The notes beneath the pieces were generated by a model, which made no database searches, was not told where the DNA came from, and saw only the letters and a list, made by a program, of their open reading frames with translations. A DNA stretch of 18,737 nucleotides from CAZTZY01 sp964617765 (GTDB lineage Bacteria > Pseudomonadota > Gammaproteobacteria > Pseudomonadales > DT-91), in contig CAZTZY010000065.1 of the NCBI GenBank assembly GCA_964617765.1, positions 1 through 18,737 on the forward strand. Direction: 5' to 3'. The position numbers and the translations under genes were made by a program. Each line of letters begins with the position of its first letter. Positions within the stretch are counted from its first letter, which is position 1. Positions 1-7,745 of this stretch are shown piece after piece.

Positions 1-12
1 GGAGATCACACT

Positions 13-438
13 ATGGCAGTGGAACGTACTTTTTCCATCATCAAGCCTGATGCAGTTGCAAAAAATGTTATTGGCGAAATATACAGCCGTTTCGAAAAGA
101 ATGGCTTAACGATAGTTGCTGCAAAAATGTTGCATCTTGATTCGGCAAAAGCTGGTGGTTTTTACCAAGAGCATAAAGCCCGACCTTTTTTCCCGGCGTT
201 GATTGAGTTTATGACTTCTGGCCCTGTTCTGGTGCAAGTATTGGAAGGTGAAAATGCGGTCGCAAAAAACCGAGAATTGATGGGTGCAACTAACCCGAAA
301 GAAGCCGCAGCAGGTACTATTCGTGCTGATTTTGCTGAAACGATTGATGCCAATGCGGTTCACGGCTCGGATTCTCCTGAATCAGCTGCGCGCGAAATTG
401 CCTATTTTTTCGCTACCAGCGAAATTTGTTCTCGTTAA
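13..438 (+). CDS. ndk: Nucleoside diphosphate kinase
   Basis: This cytoplasmic enzyme moves the gamma phosphate of ATP to other (deoxy)nucleoside diphosphates through a phospho-histidine, keeping NTP and dNTP pools balanced. The 141-residue protein has the usual bacterial length. It opens with the family pattern ERTFSIIKPDAV (residues 4-15), which contains the conserved Lys11. The active-site signature NAVHGSDS spans residues 114-121, with His117 as the phospho-acceptor. A GGAG Shine-Dalgarno at positions 1-4, 8 nt before the ATG, supports the start. The promoter lies outside the window. ndk directly before rlmN is the usual gammaproteobacterial order, so this is the first visible gene of the long + strand block. 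The C-terminal tail after residue 130 is ordinary for the family. Confidence 0.97.
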   Translation: MAVERTFSIIKPDAVAKNVIGEIYSRFEKNGLTIVAAKMLHLDSAKAGGFYQEHKARPFFPALIEFMTSGPVLVQVLEGENAVAKNRELMGATNPKEAAAGTIRADFAETIDANAVHGSDSPESAAREIAYFFATSEICSR

Positions 439-457
439 CAGAGAGTAGTTTTCATGC

Positions 458-1624
458 ATGATTAGCCTAGAAGTTCAAGAAAGCCTGAAACCTTTTGTGG
501 ATGCAGACACCGGCAAGGTTAACTTGTTGGGGCTATCTGCCGAACAAATGGAGGCTTTTTTTGCAATTTTGGGTGAAAAACGCTTTCGTGCACATCAAGT
601 GATGAAATGGATACATCATTTGGGAGCTGCCCATGTCAACGATATGACCAATATCAGCAAGAAGTTGCGTGAGCAACTCGATCAAATCGTAGAGATTAAA
701 GCGCCTGACATTGTCACTGTGTCTGATTCTGCTGATGGTACGCGCAAATGGGCGATGCGTGTCACAGGTGGTAGTTGCATTGAAACGGTTTTTATCCCTG
801 ATGGAGAGCGTGGCACACTGTGTGTTTCATCGCAGGTTGGTTGCTCTCTCGATTGTAGTTTTTGTGCTACTGGAAAACAGGGATTTCAGCGTGATTTAAA
901 GGCCTCTGAAATTATTGGTCAGGTTTGGTTAGCGGCAAAGTCTTTTGATTCCTTGCAGGTTGGAGCGAAGCGCCGTGTGACCAATGTTGTCATGATGGGT
1001 ATGGGTGAGCCCTTGCTTAATTTTGATAATGTCGTAACGGCAATGAACTTGATGATGAATGATTATGGTTACGGTATTTCCAAGCGCAGGGTCACGTTAA
1101 GTACTTCCGGTGTTGTGCCAGCACTCCGCAAATTAAGCAGTGTCACGGATGTTTCGCTGGCCATTTCCTTACATGCTCCTAATGATGCTTTAAGAAATGA
1201 ACTGGTGCCCATCAATCGTAAATACCCTATTGCTGAATTATTGGATGCCTGTAGAAATTATATGGCAGATTTGCCTGATTCCCACCGGGTGACTACTATC
1301 GAATATACATTAATTGCGGGCGTTAATGACGCGATTGAGCAAGCACGGGAATTGGCTGTATTACTTAAAGACTTTCCCTGCAAAATCAATTTAATTCCAT
1401 TTAATCCTTTTTCTCTAGTGGATTACAAACGTCCAAGCCAAAATGCTATTCGCCGTTTCCAGCAAATATTAATCGATGCAGGTTTTATTACGGTTGTTCG
1501 TACAACCCGTGGTGAGGATATAGATGCCGCATGTGGGCAGTTGGCAGGAAAAGTGTTAGATAAAACCCGTCGAAGTGAGCGTCATCAGTTGGCCGCTGCC
1601 GAAGCCATTAGATTTATTCAGTAG
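458..1624 (+). CDS. rlmN: Dual-specificity 23S rRNA A2503 / tRNA A37 C2-methyltransferase
   Basis: This radical SAM enzyme methylates C2 of A2503 in 23S rRNA and of A37 in a subset of tRNAs, tuning the peptidyl-transferase centre and decoding fidelity. The 388-residue length is normal. The [4Fe-4S] motif CSLDCSFC gives cluster ligands Cys129, Cys133 and Cys136. The two mechanistic cysteines known from E. coli are also present: Cys122 in GTLCVSS and Cys359 in DAACGQL. The MGMGEPLLN stretch (181-189) is the SAM-binding GEPL region. An N-terminal accessory domain fills roughly residues 25-100. The ATG at 458 follows ndk by 19 nt, with a GAGAG-type ribosome site at 441-445. An ATG 4 nt earlier is out of frame and stops after three codons. 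Methyltransferase identity is secure, and RlmN fits better than Cfr because of the genomic context. Confidence 0.97.
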   Translation: MISLEVQESLKPFVDADTGKVNLLGLSAEQMEAFFAILGEKRFRAHQVMKWIHHLGAAHVNDMTNISKKLREQLDQIVEIKAPDIVTVSDSADGTRKWAMRVTGGSCIETVFIPDGERGTLCVSSQVGCSLDCSFCATGKQGFQRDLKASEIIGQVWLAAKSFDSLQVGAKRRVTNVVMMGMGEPLLNFDNVVTAMNLMMNDYGYGISKRRVTLSTSGVVPALRKLSSVTDVSLAISLHAPNDALRNELVPINRKYPIAELLDACRNYMADLPDSHRVTTIEYTLIAGVNDAIEQARELAVLLKDFPCKINLIPFNPFSLVDYKRPSQNAIRRFQQILIDAGFITVVRTTRGEDIDAACGQLAGKVLDKTRRSERHQLAAAEAIRFIQ

Positions 1625-1633
1625 GAAATAATT

Positions 1634-2398
1634 ATGAATTTTAAACGATTGTTGATAGCTGTTTTAGGGTTGATTTTGGTTGCCTGTGTAACAACTGAGC
1701 CGAAATTATTTTCCAAAAAAGTCTCTAAGGAAAAAGAATTGCAAAGTCGTTTGCAAATAGCATCGTCGTATTTGCAAGATAACCAGCCAGAGGCTGCAAT
1801 GCGTCACCTGAAACTGGCAATGGAATTAAAGTCTGATTCAGCCCCTTTACATGAGATTTTGGCATTAACATTAGAAAAAATGGGTGACGACGAACAGGTT
1901 GAAAGTCATTTCAAAAAAATGCTGCGGTATGATAGTTCGTATTCGAGAGGGCGAGCTAATTATGGTTCATATTTGATCCGTCAAGGTAATTACAAGGAGG
2001 CTTACAAGCAATTTACAGTAGTGACCCAGGATATATATTATACGAATCGCCCTGTTGCATATCAGCAATTGGCAAAGTGTGCACAACAGCTTGGTAAGGA
2101 TGATGAGATTGTGTCCTTTTACCAAAAAGCACTCGCTATTGATGAGGGATTTGTTCCTGCTCTTTATGAGTTGGCCGAATATAGCTTTTCTCAAGGAAAT
2201 TATCCCCTCGCCAGTAAGTACTTTGAGCAATACAGGTCAAAAACAACAAAGTCATCAGCTAGAGCTTTATTGTTAGGAATAAAAATATCCAGAGTGTTCA
2301 AAGATGGCAATGCTGAAGCAAGTTATGCATTGGCTTTGGCGAATCTTTACCCGAAATCCCAGGAATATCTTGATTATATGGCTATGAAGGGCAAATAA
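1634..2398 (+). CDS. pilW: Type IV pilus biogenesis/stability lipoprotein PilW (PilF)
   Basis: This is an outer-membrane TPR lipoprotein. In Pseudomonas the family (PilF/PilW) is the pilotin that brings the PilQ secretin to the outer membrane and supports its assembly, so the cell probably makes type IV pili. The 254-residue protein starts with a lipoprotein signal peptide ending in the lipobox LVAC, with Cys18 as the predicted lipidated residue. Residues about 38-209 form roughly five to six tetratricopeptide repeats; RANYGSYLIRQGNYKEAYKQ (107-126) is a clear one. It starts 9 nt after rlmN and ends just before rodZ, the same order as in Pseudomonas. Identification rests on TPR structure, lipobox and synteny; no catalytic motif is expected. 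Confidence 0.9.
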   Translation: MNFKRLLIAVLGLILVACVTTEPKLFSKKVSKEKELQSRLQIASSYLQDNQPEAAMRHLKLAMELKSDSAPLHEILALTLEKMGDDEQVESHFKKMLRYDSSYSRGRANYGSYLIRQGNYKEAYKQFTVVTQDIYYTNRPVAYQQLAKCAQQLGKDDEIVSFYQKALAIDEGFVPALYELAEYSFSQGNYPLASKYFEQYRSKTTKSSARALLLGIKISRVFKDGNAEASYALALANLYPKSQEYLDYMAMKGK

Positions 2399-2409
2399 GT
2401 AGAAAAGTG

Positions 2410-3282
2410 ATGAGTGAATTGATTCAGATGCCAGCGAATGAAAAGTTAATAGCATGCAGAAATGCGCAGGATTTAACACTTGCCCAAGTTGCCAGTAAGT
2501 TAAATTTGCCCGTGTCTGTGATTCTGGCTATTGAAGAAGGTCGTTATGAATCTCTTCATGGCGAGGCATTTGTTTTTGGCGTTTTACGAGGATATGCTGG
2601 TTTGGTGGATATTGATCCAGAAGCTTTACTGGAGTCCTATAAAAAGGAATCAAGATCGCCAATAGAAACATCAAAAAATGTTGATAGTGTCGTTATCAAT
2701 GCTCATTTATCCTGGAGGAATCTCATTAGTGTCAATACGATTGCCCAGCATATGAAATCTCGTACAGCGTATGGTATTGCCGCTGTTATTGTACTTGCAT
2801 TGATTATAAAAGTTTGCAGTATTCGCAATGATATCTTTATTGAAAATCCTGTTGAGACATCAATTACTATTGATACATCTATGGGAACTACTATAGTTAG
2901 AACGTTAGATGTGATGCCAATAGTTAATCCAACCCAGGATTTTGTTCCTGATGTGTTGATGATTACTGCGGAGCAGCAAGAAAATACCGTAAATACAGTT
3001 TCAGGATTTGGACAGTCAATAAAGTCAGGTGATGACAAAAATATTGCGTCCCTCAGTTTTAATTTTGTGGCCGATTGCTGGGTAGAGGTTCTTGATGGCA
3101 ATAATGAAAAAATCTTTGCTTCAATGCAAACCGCAAACAAAAAACTGGTGTTAACGGGTAAGCCGCCATTTCGAATTACTTTAGGATATGCTCCCGGTGT
3201 TAAGTTGAGTTATAACAGTCAAATTGTGCCAATAAACGCCGATAGTACCCATGTTGCGAAACTGTTCTTGGGAAACTCATAA
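2410..3282 (+). CDS. rodZ: Cytoskeletal protein RodZ (HTH plus DUF4115)
   Basis: RodZ is a bitopic inner-membrane protein that links cytoplasmic MreB filaments to the periplasmic cell-wall elongation machinery and helps keep rod shape. From the ATG at 2410 it has 290 residues. A RodZ-type helix-turn-helix lies at about 12-75 (LTLAQVASKLNLPVSVILAI at 22-41). One transmembrane helix lies at about 119-137. A linker follows, then a C-terminal periplasmic DUF4115 domain at about 213-288, with typical motifs such as CWVEVLDG and PPFRITLGY. A GTG at 2407 immediately precedes the ATG in frame; I prefer the ATG because it is the stronger codon, but neither has a clear Shine-Dalgarno. It lies 11 nt after pilW and 2 nt before ispG, so it is almost certainly cotranscribed. 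Confidence 0.94.
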   Translation: MSELIQMPANEKLIACRNAQDLTLAQVASKLNLPVSVILAIEEGRYESLHGEAFVFGVLRGYAGLVDIDPEALLESYKKESRSPIETSKNVDSVVINAHLSWRNLISVNTIAQHMKSRTAYGIAAVIVLALIIKVCSIRNDIFIENPVETSITIDTSMGTTIVRTLDVMPIVNPTQDFVPDVLMITAEQQENTVNTVSGFGQSIKSGDDKNIASLSFNFVADCWVEVLDGNNEKIFASMQTANKKLVLTGKPPFRITLGYAPGVKLSYNSQIVPINADSTHVAKLFLGNS

Positions 3283-3284
3283 TC

Positions 3285-4397
3285 ATGAAATTTGAATCGC
3301 CTATTGTACGCAGAAAATCTCGTCAAATTATGGTCGGTAAAGTACCCGTGGGTGGCGATGCACCTATTAGTGTACAAAGTATGACAAACACGGAAACCTG
3401 TGACGTCGATGCTACAGTTGCCCAAATCAGGGCTCTTGAAAATGTGGGGGCTGATATTGTTCGTGTTTCAGTACCTTCCATGGAAGCGGCTGAGGCATTT
3501 GGCAAAATAAAAAAACAGGTTAATGTGCCCTTGGTGGCAGATATTCATTTTGACTATAAAATTGCCTTGCGTGTAGCTGAGTTGGGTGTGGATTGTTTGC
3601 GCATTAATCCTGGTAATATCGGCAAGGAAGATCGTATCAAGGCTGTTATTGAAGCTGCTCGTTACAATGGTATTCCAATTCGTATTGGCGTTAATGCAGG
3701 GTCGTTAGAAAAAGACTTGCAAAAAAAATACGGTGAACCTACCCCTGATGCATTAGTTGAATCGGCTTTGCGCAATATTGAAATTCTCGATCGATATAAC
3801 TTTTATGATTTTAAAGTCAGTGTTAAAGCATCGGATGTTTTTATGGCAGTTGCAGCTTATCGTAAATTGGCCACACTGATTGAACAGCCACTGCATTTGG
3901 GAATTACCGAGGCAGGTGGTTTGCGTTCCGGAACCGTAAAATCCTCTGTTGGATTAGGAATGTTGTTAATGGATGGTATTGGCGACACTATAAGGATTTC
4001 ATTGGCTGCAGACCCCGTAGAAGAAATCAAGGTAGGGTACGATATTCTTAAATCACTACGATTAAGAAGTAATGGCATTAATTTGATAGCCTGTCCAAGT
4101 TGTTCTCGCCAGAATTTTGATGTGATAAAAACTGTCAATGCATTGGAAGCGCGTCTTGAAGATATAAGGACGCCGTTAGATATTGCTATTATTGGTTGTA
4201 TCGTCAATGGTCCGGGAGAAGCAAAGGAAGTCGATATCGGTTTAACTGGAGGAACGCCTAGCAATCTTGTGTATATAGATGGTAAGCCCGATCATAAACT
4301 CGATGCAAGTGAATTGGTTGATCGTCTGGAAGTACTGGTTCGTCAAAAAGTGGCTGCAAAAGAAGCAGCAAATAAACTATTGATAATAAAATCCTGA
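3285..4397 (+). CDS. ispG: 4-hydroxy-3-methylbut-2-en-1-yl diphosphate synthase (flavodoxin)
   Basis: IspG (GcpE) is the [4Fe-4S] enzyme of the non-mevalonate (MEP) isoprenoid pathway. It reductively converts 2-C-methyl-erythritol 2,4-cyclodiphosphate to HMBPP using electrons from flavodoxin or ferredoxin. The 370-residue protein is the normal size for the short two-domain bacterial form. A TIM-barrel domain covers about 10-250 (SVQSMTNT at 29-36, INPGNIG at 107-113). The C-terminal Fe-S domain carries CPSC (Cys270, Cys273) and GCIVNGPGE, with Cys305 and Glu312, matching the known cluster ligands. The ATG lies only 2 nt beyond the rodZ stop, so translation is probably coupled. The rodZ-ispG-hisS order is highly conserved in gammaproteobacteria. 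Confidence 0.98.
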   Translation: MKFESPIVRRKSRQIMVGKVPVGGDAPISVQSMTNTETCDVDATVAQIRALENVGADIVRVSVPSMEAAEAFGKIKKQVNVPLVADIHFDYKIALRVAELGVDCLRINPGNIGKEDRIKAVIEAARYNGIPIRIGVNAGSLEKDLQKKYGEPTPDALVESALRNIEILDRYNFYDFKVSVKASDVFMAVAAYRKLATLIEQPLHLGITEAGGLRSGTVKSSVGLGMLLMDGIGDTIRISLAADPVEEIKVGYDILKSLRLRSNGINLIACPSCSRQNFDVIKTVNALEARLEDIRTPLDIAIIGCIVNGPGEAKEVDIGLTGGTPSNLVYIDGKPDHKLDASELVDRLEVLVRQKVAAKEAANKLLIIKS

Positions 4398-4422
4398 TAC
4401 GGTTGCCTGTGAATTAAACTCT

Positions 4423-5718
4423 ATGTCTATTGCGATTAAAAATATTAAAGGCATGCCAGATATTCTTCCGGATCAAACAGTGATTTGGCAATATGTCGAA
4501 AAAACCATCCAGCAAATATTAACCGCTTATGGTTATCGTGAGATTCGTATGCCTATAGTTGAGTATACTGACTTGTTCAAGCGTTCTATAGGTGAGGTAA
4601 CCGATATTGTTGAAAAGGAAATGTATACATTTCCCGATCGGCATGATGAATTGTTGACATTACGGCCAGAGGGCACGGCAAGTTGCGTCAGGGCTTGCTT
4701 GCAAAATGGTTTGATTGCTAATGAAACTCAACAACGTTTGTGGTATTCAGGCCCTATGTTTCGTTATGAAAATCCACAAAAGGGTCGACAAAGACAATTC
4801 CATCAGTTGGGTGTAGAGACGTTCAATATGCCGACAGCTGATATTGATGCGGAACTCATCATGCTAGGGTTCAGGTTTTGGCAAGCTTTCCGCATCGATC
4901 ATTTGGTAAAGCTTGAAATCAATAGTATTGGTTCGTTAGAGTCTCGCCAGAAATATAAAGCCGACCTGCTGAAATATTTATTACAATTTAAAGATCAACT
5001 TGATGCTGATAGTCAGCGTCGATTGGATACTAACCCATTGCGTATTTTGGATTCCAAGTGTCCTGAAACACAAGCATTGCTTGATAATGCGCCTGACTTG
5101 CATAATTATCTCGATGATGAGTCCCGTCGACATTTCTCAGATTTATGTTATTTGTTAGAAAGCCTGGGTGTTCCCTATATAATCAATAAAAGACTGGTTA
5201 GAGGCCTGGATTATTACAATAAAACGGTTTTCGAATGGGTTACTGATGCATTAGGCGCCCAAGGTACTGTTTGCGCTGGTGGACGATACGATGGTTTGGT
5301 TGAGCAATTGGGTGGTAAGTTGACATCCGCTTGCGGGTTTGCCATCGGATTGGAACGCTTGTGTTTATTGTTAACGGCGGCTAATCAACACCATGAAGCC
5401 CAGGAGAGTACATTAGATATTTATTTTGTCGTTGCGGGTGATTTAGAGCTCTATGTGCAAGCATTGGAGATATCCGAAAATCTAAGATTATCCATTCCTG
5501 GCTTAAAAATGATTGTTCACAGTGGTGGAGGCAGCTTTAAGAGTCAAATTAAAAAAGCTGATAAAAGTGGTGCTACCTTTGCCTTGATTCTTGGCAGTAA
5601 TGAAATGGAATCAAAAATGATTGTTTTAAAACCATTACGTCAAGAATATGGTGCTGAGCAGCAGAACCTGTCATTAATAAATTTGTCAGAAAAAATTAAA
5701 TCGTTGGTTAGTCATTAA
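4423..5718 (+). CDS. hisS: Histidine--tRNA ligase
   Basis: This class II aminoacyl-tRNA synthetase charges tRNA-His in the cytoplasm. The 431-residue length is typical. Motif 1 lies around residues 43-60, and motif 2 is the FRYENPQKGRQRQFHQLG segment at 113-130. Two HisRS-specific signatures are present, LVRGLDYYNKTVFEW (258-272) and AGGRYDGL (285-292). Motif 3 is GFAIGLERL at 305-313. The C-terminal anticodon-binding domain covers about 330-431. The ATG at 4423 comes 25 nt after ispG and lacks a recognisable Shine-Dalgarno (the upstream bases are A/T-rich), so ribosomes may arrive by coupling. No other in-frame start fits the conserved N-terminus (IKNIKGMPDILP) better. Confidence 0.98.
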   Translation: MSIAIKNIKGMPDILPDQTVIWQYVEKTIQQILTAYGYREIRMPIVEYTDLFKRSIGEVTDIVEKEMYTFPDRHDELLTLRPEGTASCVRACLQNGLIANETQQRLWYSGPMFRYENPQKGRQRQFHQLGVETFNMPTADIDAELIMLGFRFWQAFRIDHLVKLEINSIGSLESRQKYKADLLKYLLQFKDQLDADSQRRLDTNPLRILDSKCPETQALLDNAPDLHNYLDDESRRHFSDLCYLLESLGVPYIINKRLVRGLDYYNKTVFEWVTDALGAQGTVCAGGRYDGLVEQLGGKLTSACGFAIGLERLCLLLTAANQHHEAQESTLDIYFVVAGDLELYVQALEISENLRLSIPGLKMIVHSGGGSFKSQIKKADKSGATFALILGSNEMESKMIVLKPLRQEYGAEQQNLSLINLSEKIKSLVSH

Positions 5719-5741
5719 TACTGAATCTGAAGGAGATTGGT

Positions 5742-6482
5742 GTGGATATTCATCGTACAGAAGAAGAGCAAATAGAAGTTTTAAAGCGGTTTTTTAATGA
5801 GAATGGAACTAAATTACTTATCAGTATTGTAGCTGCAGTAGCAATATTTTTTGGTTATCAGGGATGGATGAGTAATCAACAACAGGCCAGTGAGGAAGCA
5901 AGCAGCTATTATAATGAATTGCGCGAATTGGCAGAAACTGCTGGCGATACCCAGTCTGAATCGCGGGTTAAATTTGATGGGGTATTCGCCAAGTTGTTAG
6001 CGGGTCATTCGGATTCGATATATTCCAGCTATGCATCATTATTGAAAGCAAAGTTAAATGTTGAAGCCGGAGAACTTGATAAGGCTGTCCAGGCGTTGCA
6101 ATGGGTGATTGATGCTGCGGTTAATCCGGAAATTATAGCATTGGCCAATTTGCGTTTAGCACATGTTGTTTTCGCCAAAGGCGAAAATGAAAAAGCGTTA
6201 GAATTATTAAATCGCGAGTCTGCGCCATTCGCAAGTTCATATGAAGAATTGCGTGGTGATATTTATGTGGAAATGAACCAATCGGATAAAGCATTGGCTG
6301 CCTATAAAAAAGCGAAGGAATTGAAAGCTGACAAAAAATCTTTTGATGATCGACTCTTGGCTATGAAAATTGATAGCTTAACGGTTGTAGATACATCAAC
6401 TTTACCTGTAGTTGAAACACCTACAGTTGAATCACCAACTGTTGAAATAGCTCCTGCAGCAGCCAGTGAACAGCCTAAGTGA
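5742..6482 (+). CDS. yfgM: YfgM family TPR protein (ancillary SecYEG translocon subunit)
   Basis: YfgM is an inner-membrane protein with a periplasmic TPR domain. In E. coli it associates with the chaperone PpiD at SecYEG and helps pass exported proteins to periplasmic folding factors. This protein has 246 residues: a short cytoplasmic N-terminus (IHRTEEEQIEVLKRFF, typical of the family), one transmembrane helix at about 22-42, and TPR-like helices at about 50-210. The tail is Pro/Thr/Val-rich with a small repeat (VVETPTVESPTVEIAP), probably disordered. It starts with GTG; an AAGGAG Shine-Dalgarno at 5730-5735, 6 nt upstream, decides that start. The hisS-yfgM-bamB-der order is standard and suggests a shared role with BamB in envelope protein traffic. 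Confidence 0.92.
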   Translation: MDIHRTEEEQIEVLKRFFNENGTKLLISIVAAVAIFFGYQGWMSNQQQASEEASSYYNELRELAETAGDTQSESRVKFDGVFAKLLAGHSDSIYSSYASLLKAKLNVEAGELDKAVQALQWVIDAAVNPEIIALANLRLAHVVFAKGENEKALELLNRESAPFASSYEELRGDIYVEMNQSDKALAAYKKAKELKADKKSFDDRLLAMKIDSLTVVDTSTLPVVETPTVESPTVEIAPAAASEQPK

Positions 6483-6505
6483 AAATAAATACTAAAGAGT
6501 AGCTA

Positions 6506-7669
6506 ATGAGATCATACCGCATTATATATTGCCTCTTATGCCTGTTAATTATTACAGGTATCAGTGCTTGTGGCTCTAACAAGAAAAAGGAACTGAAACC
6601 GGTTGAGCTTGAATCCTTTGAAGAGGAAATCGAGATTGATCGTTTATGGTCAAGAAAAATTGGCTGGGGCATGGGTGAATATTTTCACCAGTTTGTATTG
6701 GCCATGGATGCACAATCAGTTTTTGCTGCTGCAGAAAATGGTAAGGTCTTTAAAATTGATAAAGTTTCTGGAGCTAAATCCTGGAAGGTTTCGTTAGATA
6801 CAACATTAACATCAGGTGTTGCGGTTGATGAAAAGAATGTCTATGTAGGTTCCATTGATGGTGCGTTGATCGCTCTGGATAAAGAAAATGGTCAACAAGT
6901 CTGGAGTAAAAAACTGACTAGCGAAGTCATTAGTGCTCCCGGCGTTAATGCAGAACATGTGGTTGTTCAAACAGCGAATGGCCAGGTTTTTGATTTGAAT
7001 GTCGCCGATGGGGAGCAACGCTGGCGCTTTGACAGTGTCATGCCTGCATTGGCCTTGCGAGGAAATAGTCGGCCTCAGTTTTTTGCTAATTATGTCGTGA
7101 TTGGCATGGCGAATGGTAAATTGGCAATTATTGATATTGAAACAGGCCAATTGCTTTGGGAGCCGAAAGTTGCAGATCCCAAAGGTGATACGGAAATAGA
7201 AAGGATCGTCGATGTAGATGGGTCCCCAATGTTTATCGGTGATAAATTGTATGCAGTCAGTTATCAAGGACAAGTCGTATCCTATGATTTAAAAACAGGT
7301 CATTTATTATGGGCTGAAGAAGAATCCAGCTATCGTGATCTGGCATCGGGGTTTGGAAATATATATGTATCCAGTTCTGATGGTGTGGTCACTGCTTATG
7401 ATGAACAAACGGGCACAGTAAAATGGTCTAACGATGATTTCCTGCGCCGTCGATTAACAGCGCCATCGGTAATAAGCAGTTATGTTGTTGTTGCTGATTA
7501 TGAAGGCTATGTCCATTTATTATCGCAAATCGATGGCCATATTATTGCGCGTAAACGTGTCAATGGCAGTGGTGTAAAAGCACCCATTTTAGTGGATGGT
7601 ACTCGCTTCTATGTCATAGCCAATAATGGCAGATTGAAAGCCTATGAGCTGGGCGAAGAAATTAAGTAA
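6506..7669 (+). CDS. bamB: Outer-membrane protein assembly factor BamB
   Basis: BamB is the beta-propeller lipoprotein of the BAM complex, which folds and inserts beta-barrel proteins into the outer membrane. The 387-residue protein has a signal peptide ending in ISAC, with Cys22 as the predicted lipidation site. Multiple PQQ-like propeller blades fill about 45-385, shown by repeating patterns such as ALDKENGQQVWSKKL, IIDIETGQLLWEP, SYDLKTGHLLWAE and AYDEQTGTVKWSN. An AAGAG ribosome site at 6495-6499 supports the ATG at 6506. It follows yfgM by 23 nt. BamB binds BamA through propeller loops and has no catalytic residues to check. Length and blade pattern are ordinary for the family. Confidence 0.96.
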   Translation: MRSYRIIYCLLCLLIITGISACGSNKKKELKPVELESFEEEIEIDRLWSRKIGWGMGEYFHQFVLAMDAQSVFAAAENGKVFKIDKVSGAKSWKVSLDTTLTSGVAVDEKNVYVGSIDGALIALDKENGQQVWSKKLTSEVISAPGVNAEHVVVQTANGQVFDLNVADGEQRWRFDSVMPALALRGNSRPQFFANYVVIGMANGKLAIIDIETGQLLWEPKVADPKGDTEIERIVDVDGSPMFIGDKLYAVSYQGQVVSYDLKTGHLLWAEEESSYRDLASGFGNIYVSSSDGVVTAYDEQTGTVKWSNDDFLRRRLTAPSVISSYVVVADYEGYVHLLSQIDGHIIARKRVNGSGVKAPILVDGTRFYVIANNGRLKAYELGEEIK

Positions 7670-7673
7670 AAAT

Positions 7674-7736
7674 ATGAGACGCATGTTGCATGTAACAAGC
7701 ATGATGCATGGAAATAGTCTCTTAACATCAAAGTGA
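7674..7736 (+). CDS. Possible 20-codon upstream ORF ahead of der (speculative)
   Basis: A short reading frame fills most of the bamB-der spacer. It starts 4 nt after the bamB stop, reads MRRMLHVTSMMHGN and so on, and stops 9 nt before the der ATG. It overlaps the GCATG direct repeat at 7681-7710, and the peptide is rich in Met and His mainly because of that repeat. No good Shine-Dalgarno precedes it, but its closeness to the bamB stop would allow ribosomes to reinitiate. Der itself also lacks an evident Shine-Dalgarno, so such a relay could matter. It may equally be a chance frame. I do not recognise the peptide. Confidence 0.15.
   Translation: MRRMLHVTSMMHGNSLLTSK
7681..7710 (+). repeat. 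12-bp direct repeat GCATGWTGCATG in the bamB-der spacer
   Basis: GCATGTTGCATG (7681-7692) and GCATGATGCATG (7699-7710) match at 11 of 12 positions and are separated by TAACAA. The pentamer GCATG therefore occurs four times, starting at 7681, 7688, 7699 and 7706. The pair is flanked by GAGAC (7676-7680) and its inverse GTCTC (7717-7721). It may be an operator, a structured leader or chance; no known site was recognised. Confidence 0.5.
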
Positions 7737-7745
7737 ACACGCAAT

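Noticed and set aside
6420..6470. Short repeats in the 3' end of yfgM as a tandem repeat element
   Set aside because: They encode a Pro/Thr/Val-rich tail (VETPTVESPTVE) common at flexible C-termini; they are imperfect and within the frame.
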